DNA of 64,000 bases, taken from Paenibacillus spongiae (GTDB lineage Bacteria > Bacillota > Bacilli > Paenibacillales > Paenibacillaceae). A program made the translations under genes and the position numbers. Where the stretch lies: contig NZ_CP091430.1 of the NCBI RefSeq assembly GCF_024734895.1, forward strand, positions 788,501 to 852,500. The letters are read 5' to 3'. Under the pieces are notes generated by a model. That model ran no database searches, was not told the origin of the DNA, and saw only the letters and a list, made by a program, of their open reading frames with translations. Positions 36,582-44,908 of the stretch are shown here, in pieces. Every line of letters begins with the position of its first letter. Within the stretch, counting starts at the first letter, position 1.

Positions 36582-38045
36582 ATGTCCATCGTAATCGGAT
36601 TGGATATCGGTACTTCGGGTGTTAGAGCCGTTGCCTTCTCCATGCAGGGCCAATTGTTAGCGGAAGGAAGGGCGAGAATTGAAGTCATTTCTTCTGTGCA
36701 AGACGGATTTGAACAGAATCCGAATGATTGGTGGGAAGCATCCGTCGTATCCTTGCAGCAAGTAGCTCATCAACTAGGTTCCAAGGTCCACAAGGTGACG
36801 GGGATCGGTATAACTGGACAGTGTCCAACGTTTACACTGCTGTATGAGGATGGAACGACGTTAGATCAAGCGATTCTTTACCAGGATAACCGGGCCGTGA
36901 AAGAAGCAGAGACCTTGATAAGCATCTTTGGGAGAGAGGCCATTCATCGTCGAACGGGTCAGGACGCAAGCTCTTTCTACATTTTGCCCAAGCTTCTATG
37001 GTTGAAGGAACACCATCCTGAACATGTAGTGCCAGGAGCAGCCGTTGTTCAGCCAAGCGATTTCGTAGGTTGGCGCTTAACGGGCAAGATCGCGACTGAT
37101 CAGACTCATGCTGCATGTACGTTAGCGTTCGATTTGAATATGGGAAATTGGACGGAAGACTGGCTGGAAGAGCTGGAACTTCATCACCTGCATTGGCCAG
37201 AAGTTTTAACGCCTGGCAGCAAAGTCGGAGAGTTACTGGATGACATCGCTAACGTGATTGGTTTCCCGCCAGGTATACCAATCGTAGCTGGCGGTGCGGA
37301 CAGCATATGCGCGGTGTATGGCTCTAATGCAACGGATTACGGAATATTATGCGATGTTTCAGGCAGTTCGACCTGCCTTCATCTCTCCGTTCCACAGCCT
37401 GTCCATCATCTATCCGTCAATACGTATCCTCACATCGAGAATGGTCGATGGTGTGCGGAAGCGGGTATCAACACAACCGGCATTGCGTTCTCTTGGTTGA
37501 CAACCATGCTGAATGCATCCTACGAATCACTCATTGAAGCTGCCGGGCAGGTAAATCCAGGCTGTGACGGTTTGTTGTTCTTGCCTCACTTGTCAGGAGG
37601 GGAACGAGATCTGCCGGAGAGGCCGGGCGCTTTCATCGGACTTCGACTGGACCATTCAGCCGGACACTTGGCCAGAGCTGTCCTAGAAGGAATTTCATAC
37701 GCGCTGTTGCAAAGAATAGAGCTGCTGCAGCGTTCTGGACATCATGCGATTCGCAGCGTTGTTGCTTGTGGCGGAGGAACGAAAAATACATTATTAAACC
37801 AAATCAAGGCGGATATTTTCGGCCTTCCGCTAGAGGCTGTCACGCTGCATGACACCACAGCTCTCGGTGCTGCGATGACGGCTGCCAAGGCGAATGGGAC
37901 AAAGCTGAACATTGATGAAACGGTAAACTACAATCGTTATCTTCCCAACCCGGATGTGAAAGACATGTATCAAACCCAATATCGTCGTTTTTGTGCGATG
38001 GAGGAACTATTTGTTAAGAGGGAGGATATCTATGGCACTCGTTAA
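36582..38045 (+). CDS. FGGY-family carbohydrate kinase (xylulokinase-like)
   Basis: 487 residues, ATG 36582 after AAGGAGG. The ASKHA kinase fold is clear: IGLDIGTSGVRAVAF at the start (phosphate 1), GITGQCPTFTLL, the hinge region GGADSICAVYGSNATDYGIL with VSGSSTCLHLS (phosphate 2), and VVACGGGTKNTLLNQIKADI (adenosine) near residue 395. It should phosphorylate a ketose or sugar acid for the aldolase encoded next. The last 14 bases overlap the aldolase gene. Confidence 0.87.
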   Translation: MSIVIGLDIGTSGVRAVAFSMQGQLLAEGRARIEVISSVQDGFEQNPNDWWEASVVSLQQVAHQLGSKVHKVTGIGITGQCPTFTLLYEDGTTLDQAILYQDNRAVKEAETLISIFGREAIHRRTGQDASSFYILPKLLWLKEHHPEHVVPGAAVVQPSDFVGWRLTGKIATDQTHAACTLAFDLNMGNWTEDWLEELELHHLHWPEVLTPGSKVGELLDDIANVIGFPPGIPIVAGGADSICAVYGSNATDYGILCDVSGSSTCLHLSVPQPVHHLSVNTYPHIENGRWCAEAGINTTGIAFSWLTTMLNASYESLIEAAGQVNPGCDGLLFLPHLSGGERDLPERPGAFIGLRLDHSAGHLARAVLEGISYALLQRIELLQRSGHHAIRSVVACGGGTKNTLLNQIKADIFGLPLEAVTLHDTTALGAAMTAAKANGTKLNIDETVNYNRYLPNPDVKDMYQTQYRRFCAMEELFVKREDIYGTR

Positions 38046-38904
38046 TATGGACGAAATGCTAATCCGCGCTAAGGAAGAGAAGTATGCGGTAGGAGCATTC
38101 GATTTAATTAATATGGAGTTTGCCGAAGCGATCCTTGCAGGAGCGGCAAAACTGAACGCGCCAGTCATATTAAGCACAGCGGCCGTTCATTTCGATTACG
38201 TCAATATGGAGTCGCTGGCCCCAAGTCTTGTGAAGCTTGCCCAAGATGCGCCCATACCGGTAGCGCTTCACCTGGATCATGGATCTAGTCTGGAAATGGC
38301 GGTTCAAGCGATTCGCTTAGGATATACAAGTGTCCAAGTGGACACGGCGCATCTGCCTTTTGAGGAAAATGTAAAAGTCACGAAGGAAATCGTGAAAATC
38401 GCCCATTCCGTCAATGTCTCCGTTGAAGGAGAACTTGGCTATGTTTCAGGACACGAAGGGGATCATGGCGAATCCAGATTTGACCAAGACGAGCCTATTT
38501 ATACAGACCCGGCGGATGCCCTTCGATTCGTTGAAGAAACCGGTATTGATTGCTTAGCCGTTTCGATCGGGACCGTTCATGGATTGTTTAAAGGGGAGCC
38601 TCGCATTGATCTTGATCGGATGCAGACCATCAATAACAAGGTATCTGTTCCGCTCGTCATTCACGGGGGCTCAGGTTTATCCGAGGAAACGTATAAGAAA
38701 TTAATCGAATGCGGAATGGCAAAAATTAATTTTTATGCCGAGCTTTCAAAAGCGGCGGTCCAGTCCATTCAGAATAACCTGAATCGCAATCCGGAAACGA
38801 CCAATATTACGCAAGTTTTAGCGGGAATAAGACCCTCCGTACAAGAGAGAGTTGAATCCAGAATTAAAGTATGGGGAAGCGACAATAAGTATTCATTCAT
38901 CTAA
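38032..38904 (+). CDS. Class II fructose/tagatose-bisphosphate aldolase family protein
   Basis: 290 residues from ATG 38032, 6 bp after GGGAGGAT, overlapping the kinase by 14 bases. Zinc-binding and active-site motifs of class II aldolases are present: LHLDHGSSLEMAVQAI, EGELGYVSGHEGDHGES, AVSIGTVHGLFKGEP and VIHGGSGLSEE. It resembles GatY/KbaY/IolJ-type members. It would cleave a phosphorylated ketose made by the kinase into dihydroxyacetone phosphate and an aldehyde. Confidence 0.88.
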   Translation: MALVNMDEMLIRAKEEKYAVGAFDLINMEFAEAILAGAAKLNAPVILSTAAVHFDYVNMESLAPSLVKLAQDAPIPVALHLDHGSSLEMAVQAIRLGYTSVQVDTAHLPFEENVKVTKEIVKIAHSVNVSVEGELGYVSGHEGDHGESRFDQDEPIYTDPADALRFVEETGIDCLAVSIGTVHGLFKGEPRIDLDRMQTINNKVSVPLVIHGGSGLSEETYKKLIECGMAKINFYAELSKAAVQSIQNNLNRNPETTNITQVLAGIRPSVQERVESRIKVWGSDNKYSFI

Positions 38905-38925
38905 GATAGTCGAGGAGGATTTACA

Positions 38926-39984
38926 ATGAGTAAAGTACGTGTTGCTGTTGTAGGTTGTGGCAGTGTTTCGCATTCCTATCTTCCACAGTTAAAGAAGAGC
39001 GCCTCTGTTGACGTAGTTGCGGTTTGTGATAACCAGATCGAGAGAGCGAAGAAGCATGCTGACGAATTTGGCGTAAATGCTTATTTTGACGATATTGACA
39101 AGATGTTGGGAGAAGTAAAGATCGACCTCATGGTCAATTTAACTTCGATGAATATGCACGCTCCTTTCAATAAGAAAGCATTGGAAAAAGGAATTAATGT
39201 ATGGTGCGAGAAGCCGATCGCTACCAATTTGAGTGATGCTTATGAATTGCTCGACATCGCCAAACAAAAAGGCGTTGGCATGTGGGGAGCGCCATGCACA
39301 CTGTTATCCCCTCAATACAAGCAAATGTCTAAAATAATCTCGTCCGGCCAGATCGGAAAAGCTTGTACGGCCCATGGACTCTATGGCTGGGAAGGACCGA
39401 GCTGGGGCCAGTGGTTTTATAAAAAAGGCGGGGGCGCCCTGTTCGATTTAGGTATCTATAATATTACGACACTAACAGGACTTCTCGGCCCGGTTCAAAG
39501 CGTAGTGGCCATGGCGGAAGCGGCGATTCCTGAACGAATTGTCGATGGAGAATTAACGAAGGTAGAGGCGGACGACAATACCGCGATCATTATGGATCAC
39601 GGCAATGGGGTAATGTCGGTTGTTCAAACCGGTTTCGTGTACAAGCATCAAATGGACGACTGGACGATTCAAGTGATCGGAACGGAAGGAACGCTCGCCA
39701 TGGAAGGCTATGACTGGGATCCTAAAGGCGTTCGGGTATTTACTTCGGAATCCGGAAAGTGGGATACCATCGCTCAAGATCAAGGCGATTATCACTGGGC
39801 AGGAGGAGCAACCTATGTAGCCGAATGTATGGCTGCGGGCAAACAACCTATTTTCTATGGCGAACATGCGCTGCATGCGCTTGAAATTATGGTTGCGACT
39901 CTGAAAGCTGCTGAAACGGGACGGCGCGTCAAAATTGAATCCACGTTCCCTTGGGCAGAACATGTTGCAGGAATCACGAAGTGA
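38926..39984 (+). CDS. Gfo/Idh/MocA-family NAD(P)-dependent oxidoreductase
   Basis: 352 residues, ATG 38926 after GAGGAGG. The Rossmann motif VAVVGCGSVSHSYLPQL begins at residue 5. The EKP motif is kept as WCEKPIATNLSDAYELL. The C-terminal substrate domain includes KKGGGALFDLGIYNI in place of the common GGG.L.D.G.H. Such enzymes oxidise sugars or inositols at a ring carbon. In this operon it may make the keto sugar on which the isomerase and NagB-like enzyme act. Its TGA overlaps the next start (GTGA). Confidence 0.88.
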   Translation: MSKVRVAVVGCGSVSHSYLPQLKKSASVDVVAVCDNQIERAKKHADEFGVNAYFDDIDKMLGEVKIDLMVNLTSMNMHAPFNKKALEKGINVWCEKPIATNLSDAYELLDIAKQKGVGMWGAPCTLLSPQYKQMSKIISSGQIGKACTAHGLYGWEGPSWGQWFYKKGGGALFDLGIYNITTLTGLLGPVQSVVAMAEAAIPERIVDGELTKVEADDNTAIIMDHGNGVMSVVQTGFVYKHQMDDWTIQVIGTEGTLAMEGYDWDPKGVRVFTSESGKWDTIAQDQGDYHWAGGATYVAECMAAGKQPIFYGEHALHALEIMVATLKAAETGRRVKIESTFPWAEHVAGITK

Positions 39985-40733
39985 TTCCAATCCGTTTTCA
40001 GGTTGAAGATGAAACGGTTCGTGGAACGCTGCACTTGCCTGAGCCTATCGAACAACCCGTACCTGCTGTTATGATTATTCCCGGCTTTGCAGATACGGCC
40101 GTCGGACCTCATAATTTGCACGTACAAATGGCGCAAGCGATCGTAAAGCAAGGATTTGCCGTGCTTCGCTTCGATTACCGCGGCCAAGGAGAAAGCGATG
40201 GAGATTTTAGCAGGTTTACGATAAAGAGCGGTCTTGAAGACGCTCGAGAAGGTCTAGCGTATCTTCGGAGACAACAACAGGTTGATGCAAATCGGCTTGG
40301 TATTGTCGGCTTCAGTCTGGGAGCCATGCTGGCCGTACAGCTAGCTTCTGAAAGGAATGAAGTCAAAGCATTATCCCTGCTCGGACCCGTCGCCTATCCG
40401 GAAAAAGTTTTCACTGCTTTTTTTGAACCTCATCATTTCAAGGAAGCCCGTGATCGAGGTTGGATCGATTGGCTTGGATGGCCCGTAGGAAAAGGGTTTT
40501 TGGACAGTTTGCGTGATCTGGATCCGTTACAAGCCATGGATACGGTAGATGCAAAGATCATTGTTTTTCACGGGTCAAAGGATACGGAAGTCCCAACAGA
40601 GAACGGTGCTGCATTCGCCAACAAGGGTGCAGATATGAACTGGATGGAAGGAGCGGATCATCCATTCTCATCCGTGCTCCAAAAGAAAGCGATAATAAGC
40701 CGCAGCTGTGAGTGGTTCCTTGCGTATCTATGA
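39981..40733 (+). CDS. Alpha/beta hydrolase
   Basis: 250 residues from GTG 39981, overlapping the dehydrogenase stop by 4 bases with CAGGAA upstream; the frame is open to TTG 39951 inside that gene. The nucleophile elbow is GIVGFSLGAMLAVQL. FDYRGQGESDGDF precedes it, and HGSKDTEVP (Asp) and GADHPFSS (His) complete the triad. This is the last gene of the operon, with a strong terminator 10 bp later. It may remove an acyl or ester group from the sugar or open a lactone. Confidence 0.83.
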   Translation: MIPIRFQVEDETVRGTLHLPEPIEQPVPAVMIIPGFADTAVGPHNLHVQMAQAIVKQGFAVLRFDYRGQGESDGDFSRFTIKSGLEDAREGLAYLRRQQQVDANRLGIVGFSLGAMLAVQLASERNEVKALSLLGPVAYPEKVFTAFFEPHHFKEARDRGWIDWLGWPVGKGFLDSLRDLDPLQAMDTVDAKIIVFHGSKDTEVPTENGAAFANKGADMNWMEGADHPFSSVLQKKAIISRSCEWFLAYL

Positions 40734-40742
40734 ATCATAAGT

Positions 40743-40782
40743 AAAAAGCCGGTCTCCTTACTAATAGGGAGACCGGCTTTTT
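40743..40782 (+). terminator. Terminator of the seven-gene sugar operon
   Basis: AAAGCCGGTCTCC (from 40745) pairs with GGAGACCGGCTTT (from 40768), with A and T runs on either side. Confidence 0.9.
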
Positions 40783-40926
40783 CGTTTGTAAAACACCCAT
40801 TTGAAAATTTTATAATGACGGATTGTCAAGCTATGTGCGACACCTTGAAAACGTATTCTAGTGCAGTTGTCCCGATGCACAGGTACAAGCCTAAAACAAA
40901 TCAAGCAGATAGATGCTAAAAAATAA

Positions 40927-40958
40927 TTGACAATATAGTATAGGGGGCTATACTATAT
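40927..40958 (+). promoter_or_regulatory. Promoter with CsoR-type G-tract palindrome (site 1)
   Basis: TTGACA (40927-40932) and TACTAT (40951-40956), 18 bp apart, enclose an 11-bp inverted repeat ATATAGTATAG/CTATACTATAT around GGGG (40933-40958). DUF156 repressors (CsoR, CstR, FrmR, RcnR) bind G-tract palindromes of this sort. It points toward the MFS exporter gene 490 bp downstream. Confidence 0.65.
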
Positions 40959-41451
40959 AGTTGTTGTCAACGTAAATTTTTGGAACAATTTTGATCTCGC
41001 TTTTGACGGCCGTCGGAGCAAATTGGCTTCCAGAATTATCTGGACAATTCGGATTAATGTCTTTTACTCGAAATTCGTGAAGGGCTTTAGCTAAGGAGGC
41101 GTTAATCCTTCGCGTTCGTCGCCTTCATTCGAGCCGTTCAGGTGGAATTTCTCCTTTCGCTGAGGGATTCAAGGAGCAGACTCTCCGGGATGCCTCCGGC
41201 GCTGGCAGATCAATCGCCCTCGCATATAAGAACATGCTTCGGTCCATGAGTTGCCCCGATTCTGCTAAGACCAGGCATAGGTTGCCGAAGAGAACATCCA
41301 GCGGGTAAGGGTAAGAAGCACAAACGAGTACCGGAGAAGCAAACTTATGTAGTAGTCGAAGCTACAGGAGCGATAGAATCACCCGCCCTCCCGGGGGCGG
41401 GAAACTGAACTCAAAAGGCTTTCAAAAGATATTTTACGGGAGGATAAATTT
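40959..41451. other. Unassigned 490-bp leader or remnant
   Basis: No gene can be supported between the CsoR-type promoter and the MFS start. Short open frames are present, for example one reading GANWLPELSGQFGL near 41020, without a ribosome binding site or family match I recognise. A small GC-rich hairpin, CCCGCC/GGCGGG, lies near 41384-41402. The stretch could be a long untranslated leader or a decayed gene. Confidence 0.4.
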
Positions 41452-42891
41452 ATGGTGAACCAAGCTCTTTCTCAACCGGATCCAAGGCGTTGGAAAGCAC
41501 TGGTTTTGTTATGCCTTGCAAATTTTATGGTTATTATGGACACCTCGATTATTGGGGTTGCGCTGCCGGCAATAAAAGAAGCTCTAGGATATTCACAGGC
41601 TAATTTGCAATGGGTATTTAATGCCTATGTCATTTTCTTTGGCGGTTTGTTGTTACTCGGTGGTCGTTTGTCCGATCTGTTTGGGCAGCGGCGCATGTTC
41701 ATGTGGGGATTTGCGATCCTAACGTTAGCCTCTTTGCTTGCGGGCGTGGCTTGGAACGAGGAGTCGCTTAACATGGGGCGTGCATTGCAAGGATTCGGTT
41801 CCGCATTAATTGCCCCCTCAGCATTAACCATAGTCATGATGTTGTTTGGTAGTAACCCCAAAGAGTTAGGTAAAGCACTAGGGTTTTGGGGCGCTTCGGC
41901 TGCTGCCGGCGGATCGGCTGGTGTATTTCTAGGAGGTGTCATAACCGAGTGGTTAAGCTGGGAATGGACATTTCTGATTAACATACCGGTCGGCATCCTC
42001 GCCATGCTTGTAGCCCCTGCAGTTTTATCGAAAGGGGTACGAGAAAAAGGAAGCATCGATGTTATCGGCTCTATCTTCGTAACAGCAGCATTGGTATTGG
42101 TGGTATACGGCATTGTTACTGCAGAACACAATGGATGGGGCGCACCGACCACCTTATGGACACTAATTTCGGGTGCCGTATTGTTTATCCTGTTCTTGAT
42201 CATTCAGGCCGTAAAGAAAGAACCGCTTGTTCCACTCGGGATCTTTAAGGCGCGAAACTTGGCTGCAGGTAATATCGCACTCATTATGCTGTCCGCCGGA
42301 TGGATTCCGTTATGGTTTTTCCTTAATCTCTATATGCAGCAAGTATTGAAGTTTTCTGCTTTAGCAGGTGGGTTCGGTCTGTTACCTATGACCATACTCA
42401 CTGCCATCTGTATGATGTTCATTTCCGGCAAATTGATCGGAAAGTTTGGCGTGAAAGCCAATTTGGTCGTCGGATTGATAGCCCTTGGAGGAGCGTTATT
42501 ACTTTTCGCAACCAACACGCCGGTTAATGGTAATTACGCAACACATGTACTTCCAGCCGCACTGCTAGGCGCGCTCGGTATGTCGCTTGCTTATATTCCG
42601 GCTACCATGGCTGCCATGTCGGGAGCCAAGCCGGAAGAGGCAGGGCTCGCATCCGGCCTTGCCAATACAAGCTATCAGATCGGCTCAGCGATAAGTCTGG
42701 CCATCATGGCTGCGATTGCTGCAGCAAGTACAGCTTCCCAAGCTGGCGCTGATCCGGTTACTGCATTGAACGAAGGATTCCAGCAAGCGTTCCTGTGGTC
42801 AGGGATTATCGCTTTCGCAGGTGCTATCCTGGCAATTCTGTTTATCCGCTCTCCTAAGCCGGGGGAAACAAACGGGCCTGTAGCGATGTAA
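41452..42891 (+). CDS. MFS drug/metabolite exporter, DHA2 (EmrB/QacA) type
   Basis: 479 residues, ATG 41452 after GGGAGGA. Fourteen membrane segments are expected. Family motifs are VIMDTSIIGVALPAI in segment 1 (motif D), GGRLSDLFGQRRMF (motif A) and GFGSALIAPSALTIV; near the middle GASAAAGGSAGVFLGGVITE corresponds to motif C. The last segments lie before FIRSPKP. It uses the proton gradient to expel a compound of unknown identity. It lies behind a CsoR-type promoter, and the first csoR gene follows, so its expression may respond to copper, thiol or aldehyde stress. Confidence 0.88.
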   Translation: MVNQALSQPDPRRWKALVLLCLANFMVIMDTSIIGVALPAIKEALGYSQANLQWVFNAYVIFFGGLLLLGGRLSDLFGQRRMFMWGFAILTLASLLAGVAWNEESLNMGRALQGFGSALIAPSALTIVMMLFGSNPKELGKALGFWGASAAAGGSAGVFLGGVITEWLSWEWTFLINIPVGILAMLVAPAVLSKGVREKGSIDVIGSIFVTAALVLVVYGIVTAEHNGWGAPTTLWTLISGAVLFILFLIIQAVKKEPLVPLGIFKARNLAAGNIALIMLSAGWIPLWFFLNLYMQQVLKFSALAGGFGLLPMTILTAICMMFISGKLIGKFGVKANLVVGLIALGGALLLFATNTPVNGNYATHVLPAALLGALGMSLAYIPATMAAMSGAKPEEAGLASGLANTSYQIGSAISLAIMAAIAAASTASQAGADPVTALNEGFQQAFLWSGIIAFAGAILAILFIRSPKPGETNGPVAM

Positions 42892-42903
42892 CTAAAGCTC
42901 TCA

Positions 42904-42930
42904 CTCCAGCCGAATTGGATTTGGCTGGAG
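42904..42930 (+). terminator. Hairpin after the MFS gene
   Basis: CTCCAGCC (42904-42911) pairs with GGCTGGAG (42923-42930). There is no real T run, so termination may be partial. Confidence 0.5.
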
Positions 42931-43047
42931 CTTGCTATTTCATAAATGCCATCTCGGAAAGGCAGCATGCGGAAAAAACTGAAGGTTTATGGCCTCGACC
43001 ACAATTATTTGCTGAAAGTACTTCAACTCCTTCAAATCCGTAAGCGA

Positions 43048-43075
43048 TTGCCCTAGTAAGGGGGGATGTTATAAT
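43048..43075 (+). promoter_or_regulatory. Promoter of csoR copy 1 with G6 tract (site 2)
   Basis: TTGCCC (43048-43053) and TATAAT (43070-43075), 16 bp apart, enclose AGTAAGGGGGGATG. A G6 tract flanked by A/T blocks is the RcnR/FrmR-like operator layout and suggests that the gene represses itself. Confidence 0.5.
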
Positions 43076-43097
43076 AGCAATAAAGGGAGGGAACGAT

Positions 43098-43448
43098 ATG
43101 AGCGAGGAAACTATACTTTTGGATCAAACTACAAATCAGGAGTCGGATTGCTGCTCTCAAGGAGAGTGTGAGCGCAAGAGCCATCATTCCGAAAAAGCAC
43201 GAAACAATTTGATCAGCCGGTTAAATCGGATCGAAGGACAGATTCGTGGCCTTAAAGGACTGATTGAGAAGGACGCCTACTGTGACGATGTGCTGAATCA
43301 GATTGCTTCGGTTCAATCGGCTCTGAATGGCGTCGGAAGGCTCTTGCTTGAGAATCACATGAAAAGTTGCGTCGTCGAGCGGATTCAAGAAGGCGATATG
43401 GAAGTATTGACGGAACTTATGACCACGATGAATAAACTGATGAAATGA
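43098..43448 (+). CDS. csoR: CsoR/DUF156-family metal- or thiol-sensing repressor (copy 1)
   Basis: 116 residues, ATG 43098 after AGGGAGGGAACG. The four-helix DUF156 fold is clear: ISRLNRIEGQIRGLKGLIEK, then DAYCDDVLNQIASVQSALNG and LLLENHMKSCVVERIQEGD. The C-(H.../C) ligand set of CsoR is complete: Cys in YCDD, His and Cys in ENHMKSC. A Cys/His-rich N-terminal extension (DCCSQGECERKSHH) is unusual. It may repress its own promoter and the RicT-containing operon downstream. A terminator with a GAAA loop follows. Confidence 0.88.
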   Translation: MSEETILLDQTTNQESDCCSQGECERKSHHSEKARNNLISRLNRIEGQIRGLKGLIEKDAYCDDVLNQIASVQSALNGVGRLLLENHMKSCVVERIQEGDMEVLTELMTTMNKLMK

Positions 43449-43465
43449 CGGGGCAACCATGATCG

Positions 43466-43489
43466 AGCAGCAGAAATGCTGCTTTTTTT
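43466..43489 (+). terminator. Terminator after csoR copy 1
   Basis: AGCAGCA (43466-43472), GAAA loop, TGCTGCT (43477-43483) and a T run. Confidence 0.85.
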
Positions 43490-43522
43490 GTTCAATCCTC
43501 AATAGAGGGGAGGGATAAAAAT

Positions 43523-43552
43523 TTGACTTAATATAGGGTAGTGGGGTACACT
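43523..43552 (+). promoter_or_regulatory. CsoR-type promoter of the ricT-like operon (site 3)
   Basis: TTGACT (43523-43528) and TACACT (43547-43552), 18 bp apart, with TATAGGGTAGTGGGGTACA filling the spacer. The same TAGGGTA..GGGGTA core recurs before csoR copy 3. Confidence 0.65.
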
Positions 43553-43658
43553 AATATTGTTTAACGAGTGTGGGAGGCAAGTAAGCGAATACGCGCACAC
43601 TTATCGACGCAGAAGGCGCTGGAGCAAATAATGGTGAATCTATAGGAGGGCTAATGCC

Positions 43659-44462
43659 TTGTATAATGTCGTCGGGGTCCGCTTTAAGAAAGTGGGCAAA
43701 ATGTATTACTTTGATCCCGCCGATCTGCGCTTAACGAAGGATCAATATGCGATCGTCGAGACGGCACGCGGCATCGAGTATGGCAAAGTTGTAGTGGGAC
43801 AAAAGCAAGTCGATGAATCGGATATTGTCCTTCCTCTTAAGAAAGTTATACGGATCGCAAACGAAGCCGATGCGAAGGTGGTAGAAGAGAACGAACGGTT
43901 GGCGAAGCAAGCATACACGACATGCTTAAAGAAGATCCGAAACCACCAGCTTAAGATGAAACTGGTTGATGTGGAATATATGTTTGCCCGCAACAAAATC
44001 ATTTTCTATTTTACCGCTGAAGGTCGGGTTGACTTCCGTGAGCTGGTTAAGGACTTGGCCAGCGTGTTCCGTACGCGGATTGAGCTTTACCAGCTCGGCG
44101 TTCGTGACGAAGCGAAATTGCTGGGTGGGATCGGGCCTTGCGGAAGGGTGCTCTGCTGCTCGTCATGGCTGGGTGATTTTGAACCGGTATCGATCAAGAT
44201 GGCGAAGGACCAGAATCTCTCGCTGAATCCGACGAAAATTTCGGGTCTTTGCGGACGATTAATGTGCTGCTTGAAATATGAGCATGACAACTATGAGAAA
44301 GTCCGAGTGGAACTTCCGACTGTCGGTAAAATTGTCATTACTTCGCTTGGCGAAGGCAAAGTAACAGGAATTAATGCGGGGAGCAAAACAGTGTTTGTAC
44401 AGCTGCTCGACATCGGGAGTAAGCCTAATGAGTTCCCGATGGATGATGTCATCGTTAAATAG
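43659..44462 (+). CDS. ricT: RicT/YaaT homologue (PSP1 domain), Fe-S Ric-complex subunit
   Basis: 267 residues, TTG 43659 after GGAGGG; the N-terminus YNVVGVRFKKVGKMYYFDP starts as in B. subtilis YaaT. The cysteine motifs of the PSP1 domain are kept: GGIGPCGRVLCCSSWLGDFE and KISGLCGRLMCCLKYEHDNY. In B. subtilis, RicT with RicA and RicF forms a complex carrying two 4Fe-4S clusters that promotes RNase Y cleavage of certain operon mRNAs and the Spo0A phosphorelay. There yaaT sits by holB. Here the homologue starts a CsoR-type-promoter operon next to copper genes and ricF, and ricA lies 10 kb on. It is either a relocated or a second, specialised copy. Confidence 0.88.
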   Translation: MYNVVGVRFKKVGKMYYFDPADLRLTKDQYAIVETARGIEYGKVVVGQKQVDESDIVLPLKKVIRIANEADAKVVEENERLAKQAYTTCLKKIRNHQLKMKLVDVEYMFARNKIIFYFTAEGRVDFRELVKDLASVFRTRIELYQLGVRDEAKLLGGIGPCGRVLCCSSWLGDFEPVSIKMAKDQNLSLNPTKISGLCGRLMCCLKYEHDNYEKVRVELPTVGKIVITSLGEGKVTGINAGSKTVFVQLLDIGSKPNEFPMDDVIVK

Positions 44463-44543
44463 CCCGTTCCATTATGATTCTGGTTATATAGGCTCTATCA
44501 GGTAATCGAAATCTATTTGTTGCAAATAGGGGAGGCCGTTATC

Positions 44544-44801
44544 ATGATCAGCGAAGAACAGTTGGATCATTATCGAATGCGGGGTACGAAGCTGAGAGTA
44601 GTCCGTGATGCGAACCCCGCAAATGATGTAAAAGGGATTGTTGTGGCATGGGATGACACGACTGTCCTGATCCGCAAACAGAATCGAAGGGTTTTGAAGC
44701 TGGATAGAGGGTATCATTATCAGCCTTTTACTGATGAACGTTTCTCGGAATGGGGTTTAGGAGAAGGACAGGAACAAGAAAAAGGAGCGTTCGAGCTATG
44801 A
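44544..44801 (+). CDS. Conserved-looking 85-residue protein of unknown function
   Basis: ATG 44544 follows GGGGAGGCCGTT; ATG-independent frame extension upstream is open but unneeded. The product reads ISEEQLDHYRMRGTKLRVVR, ANDVKGIVVAWDDTTVLIRK and QNRRVLKLDRGYHYQPFT. The middle looks like a small beta-barrel (VKGIVVAWDDTTVLIRKQNRRVLKLD in pieces), as in Sm-like or ribosomal-type folds, but no family is claimed. It sits between ricT and ricF, overlapping the next small frame. A role with the Ric complex or RNA is a guess from place and shape. Confidence 0.7.
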   Translation: MISEEQLDHYRMRGTKLRVVRDANPANDVKGIVVAWDDTTVLIRKQNRRVLKLDRGYHYQPFTDERFSEWGLGEGQEQEKGAFEL

Positions 44802-44881
44802 TGAGAAGTTCGATCAACCGCATTTTAGATAAAGCCGTCTCCGTAGGGCGTCTCGAACTCGAGGATTGCCTGACCTTATAG
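44798..44881 (+). pseudogene. 27-residue frame resembling the start of a radical-SAM enzyme
   Basis: ATG 44798 overlaps the preceding stop (ATGATG) and has AAAAAGGAG upstream, so it should be translated. The product MMRSSINRILDKAVSVGRLE then LEDCLTL and TAG resembles N-termini of MqnC/CofH/BioB-type radical-SAM enzymes (ILDKAL.GERLS.E..L.L). The rest of such an enzyme is absent. It may be a relic or a small coupled peptide. Confidence 0.4.
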
Positions 44882-44908
44882 AGATCGGATGAGAAGGAGA
44901 TGAAAGCG

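Noticed and set aside
40927-40958. G-centred palindrome considered as a transposon end or attachment site
   Set aside because: It sits exactly within a -35/-10 spacer and matches the layout of the other CsoR-type sites, and no second end or element is visible.
41384-41402. GC-rich hairpin before the MFS start considered as a terminator or riboswitch
   Set aside because: The stem is only about six pairs, there is no T run, and no riboswitch core could be recognised.
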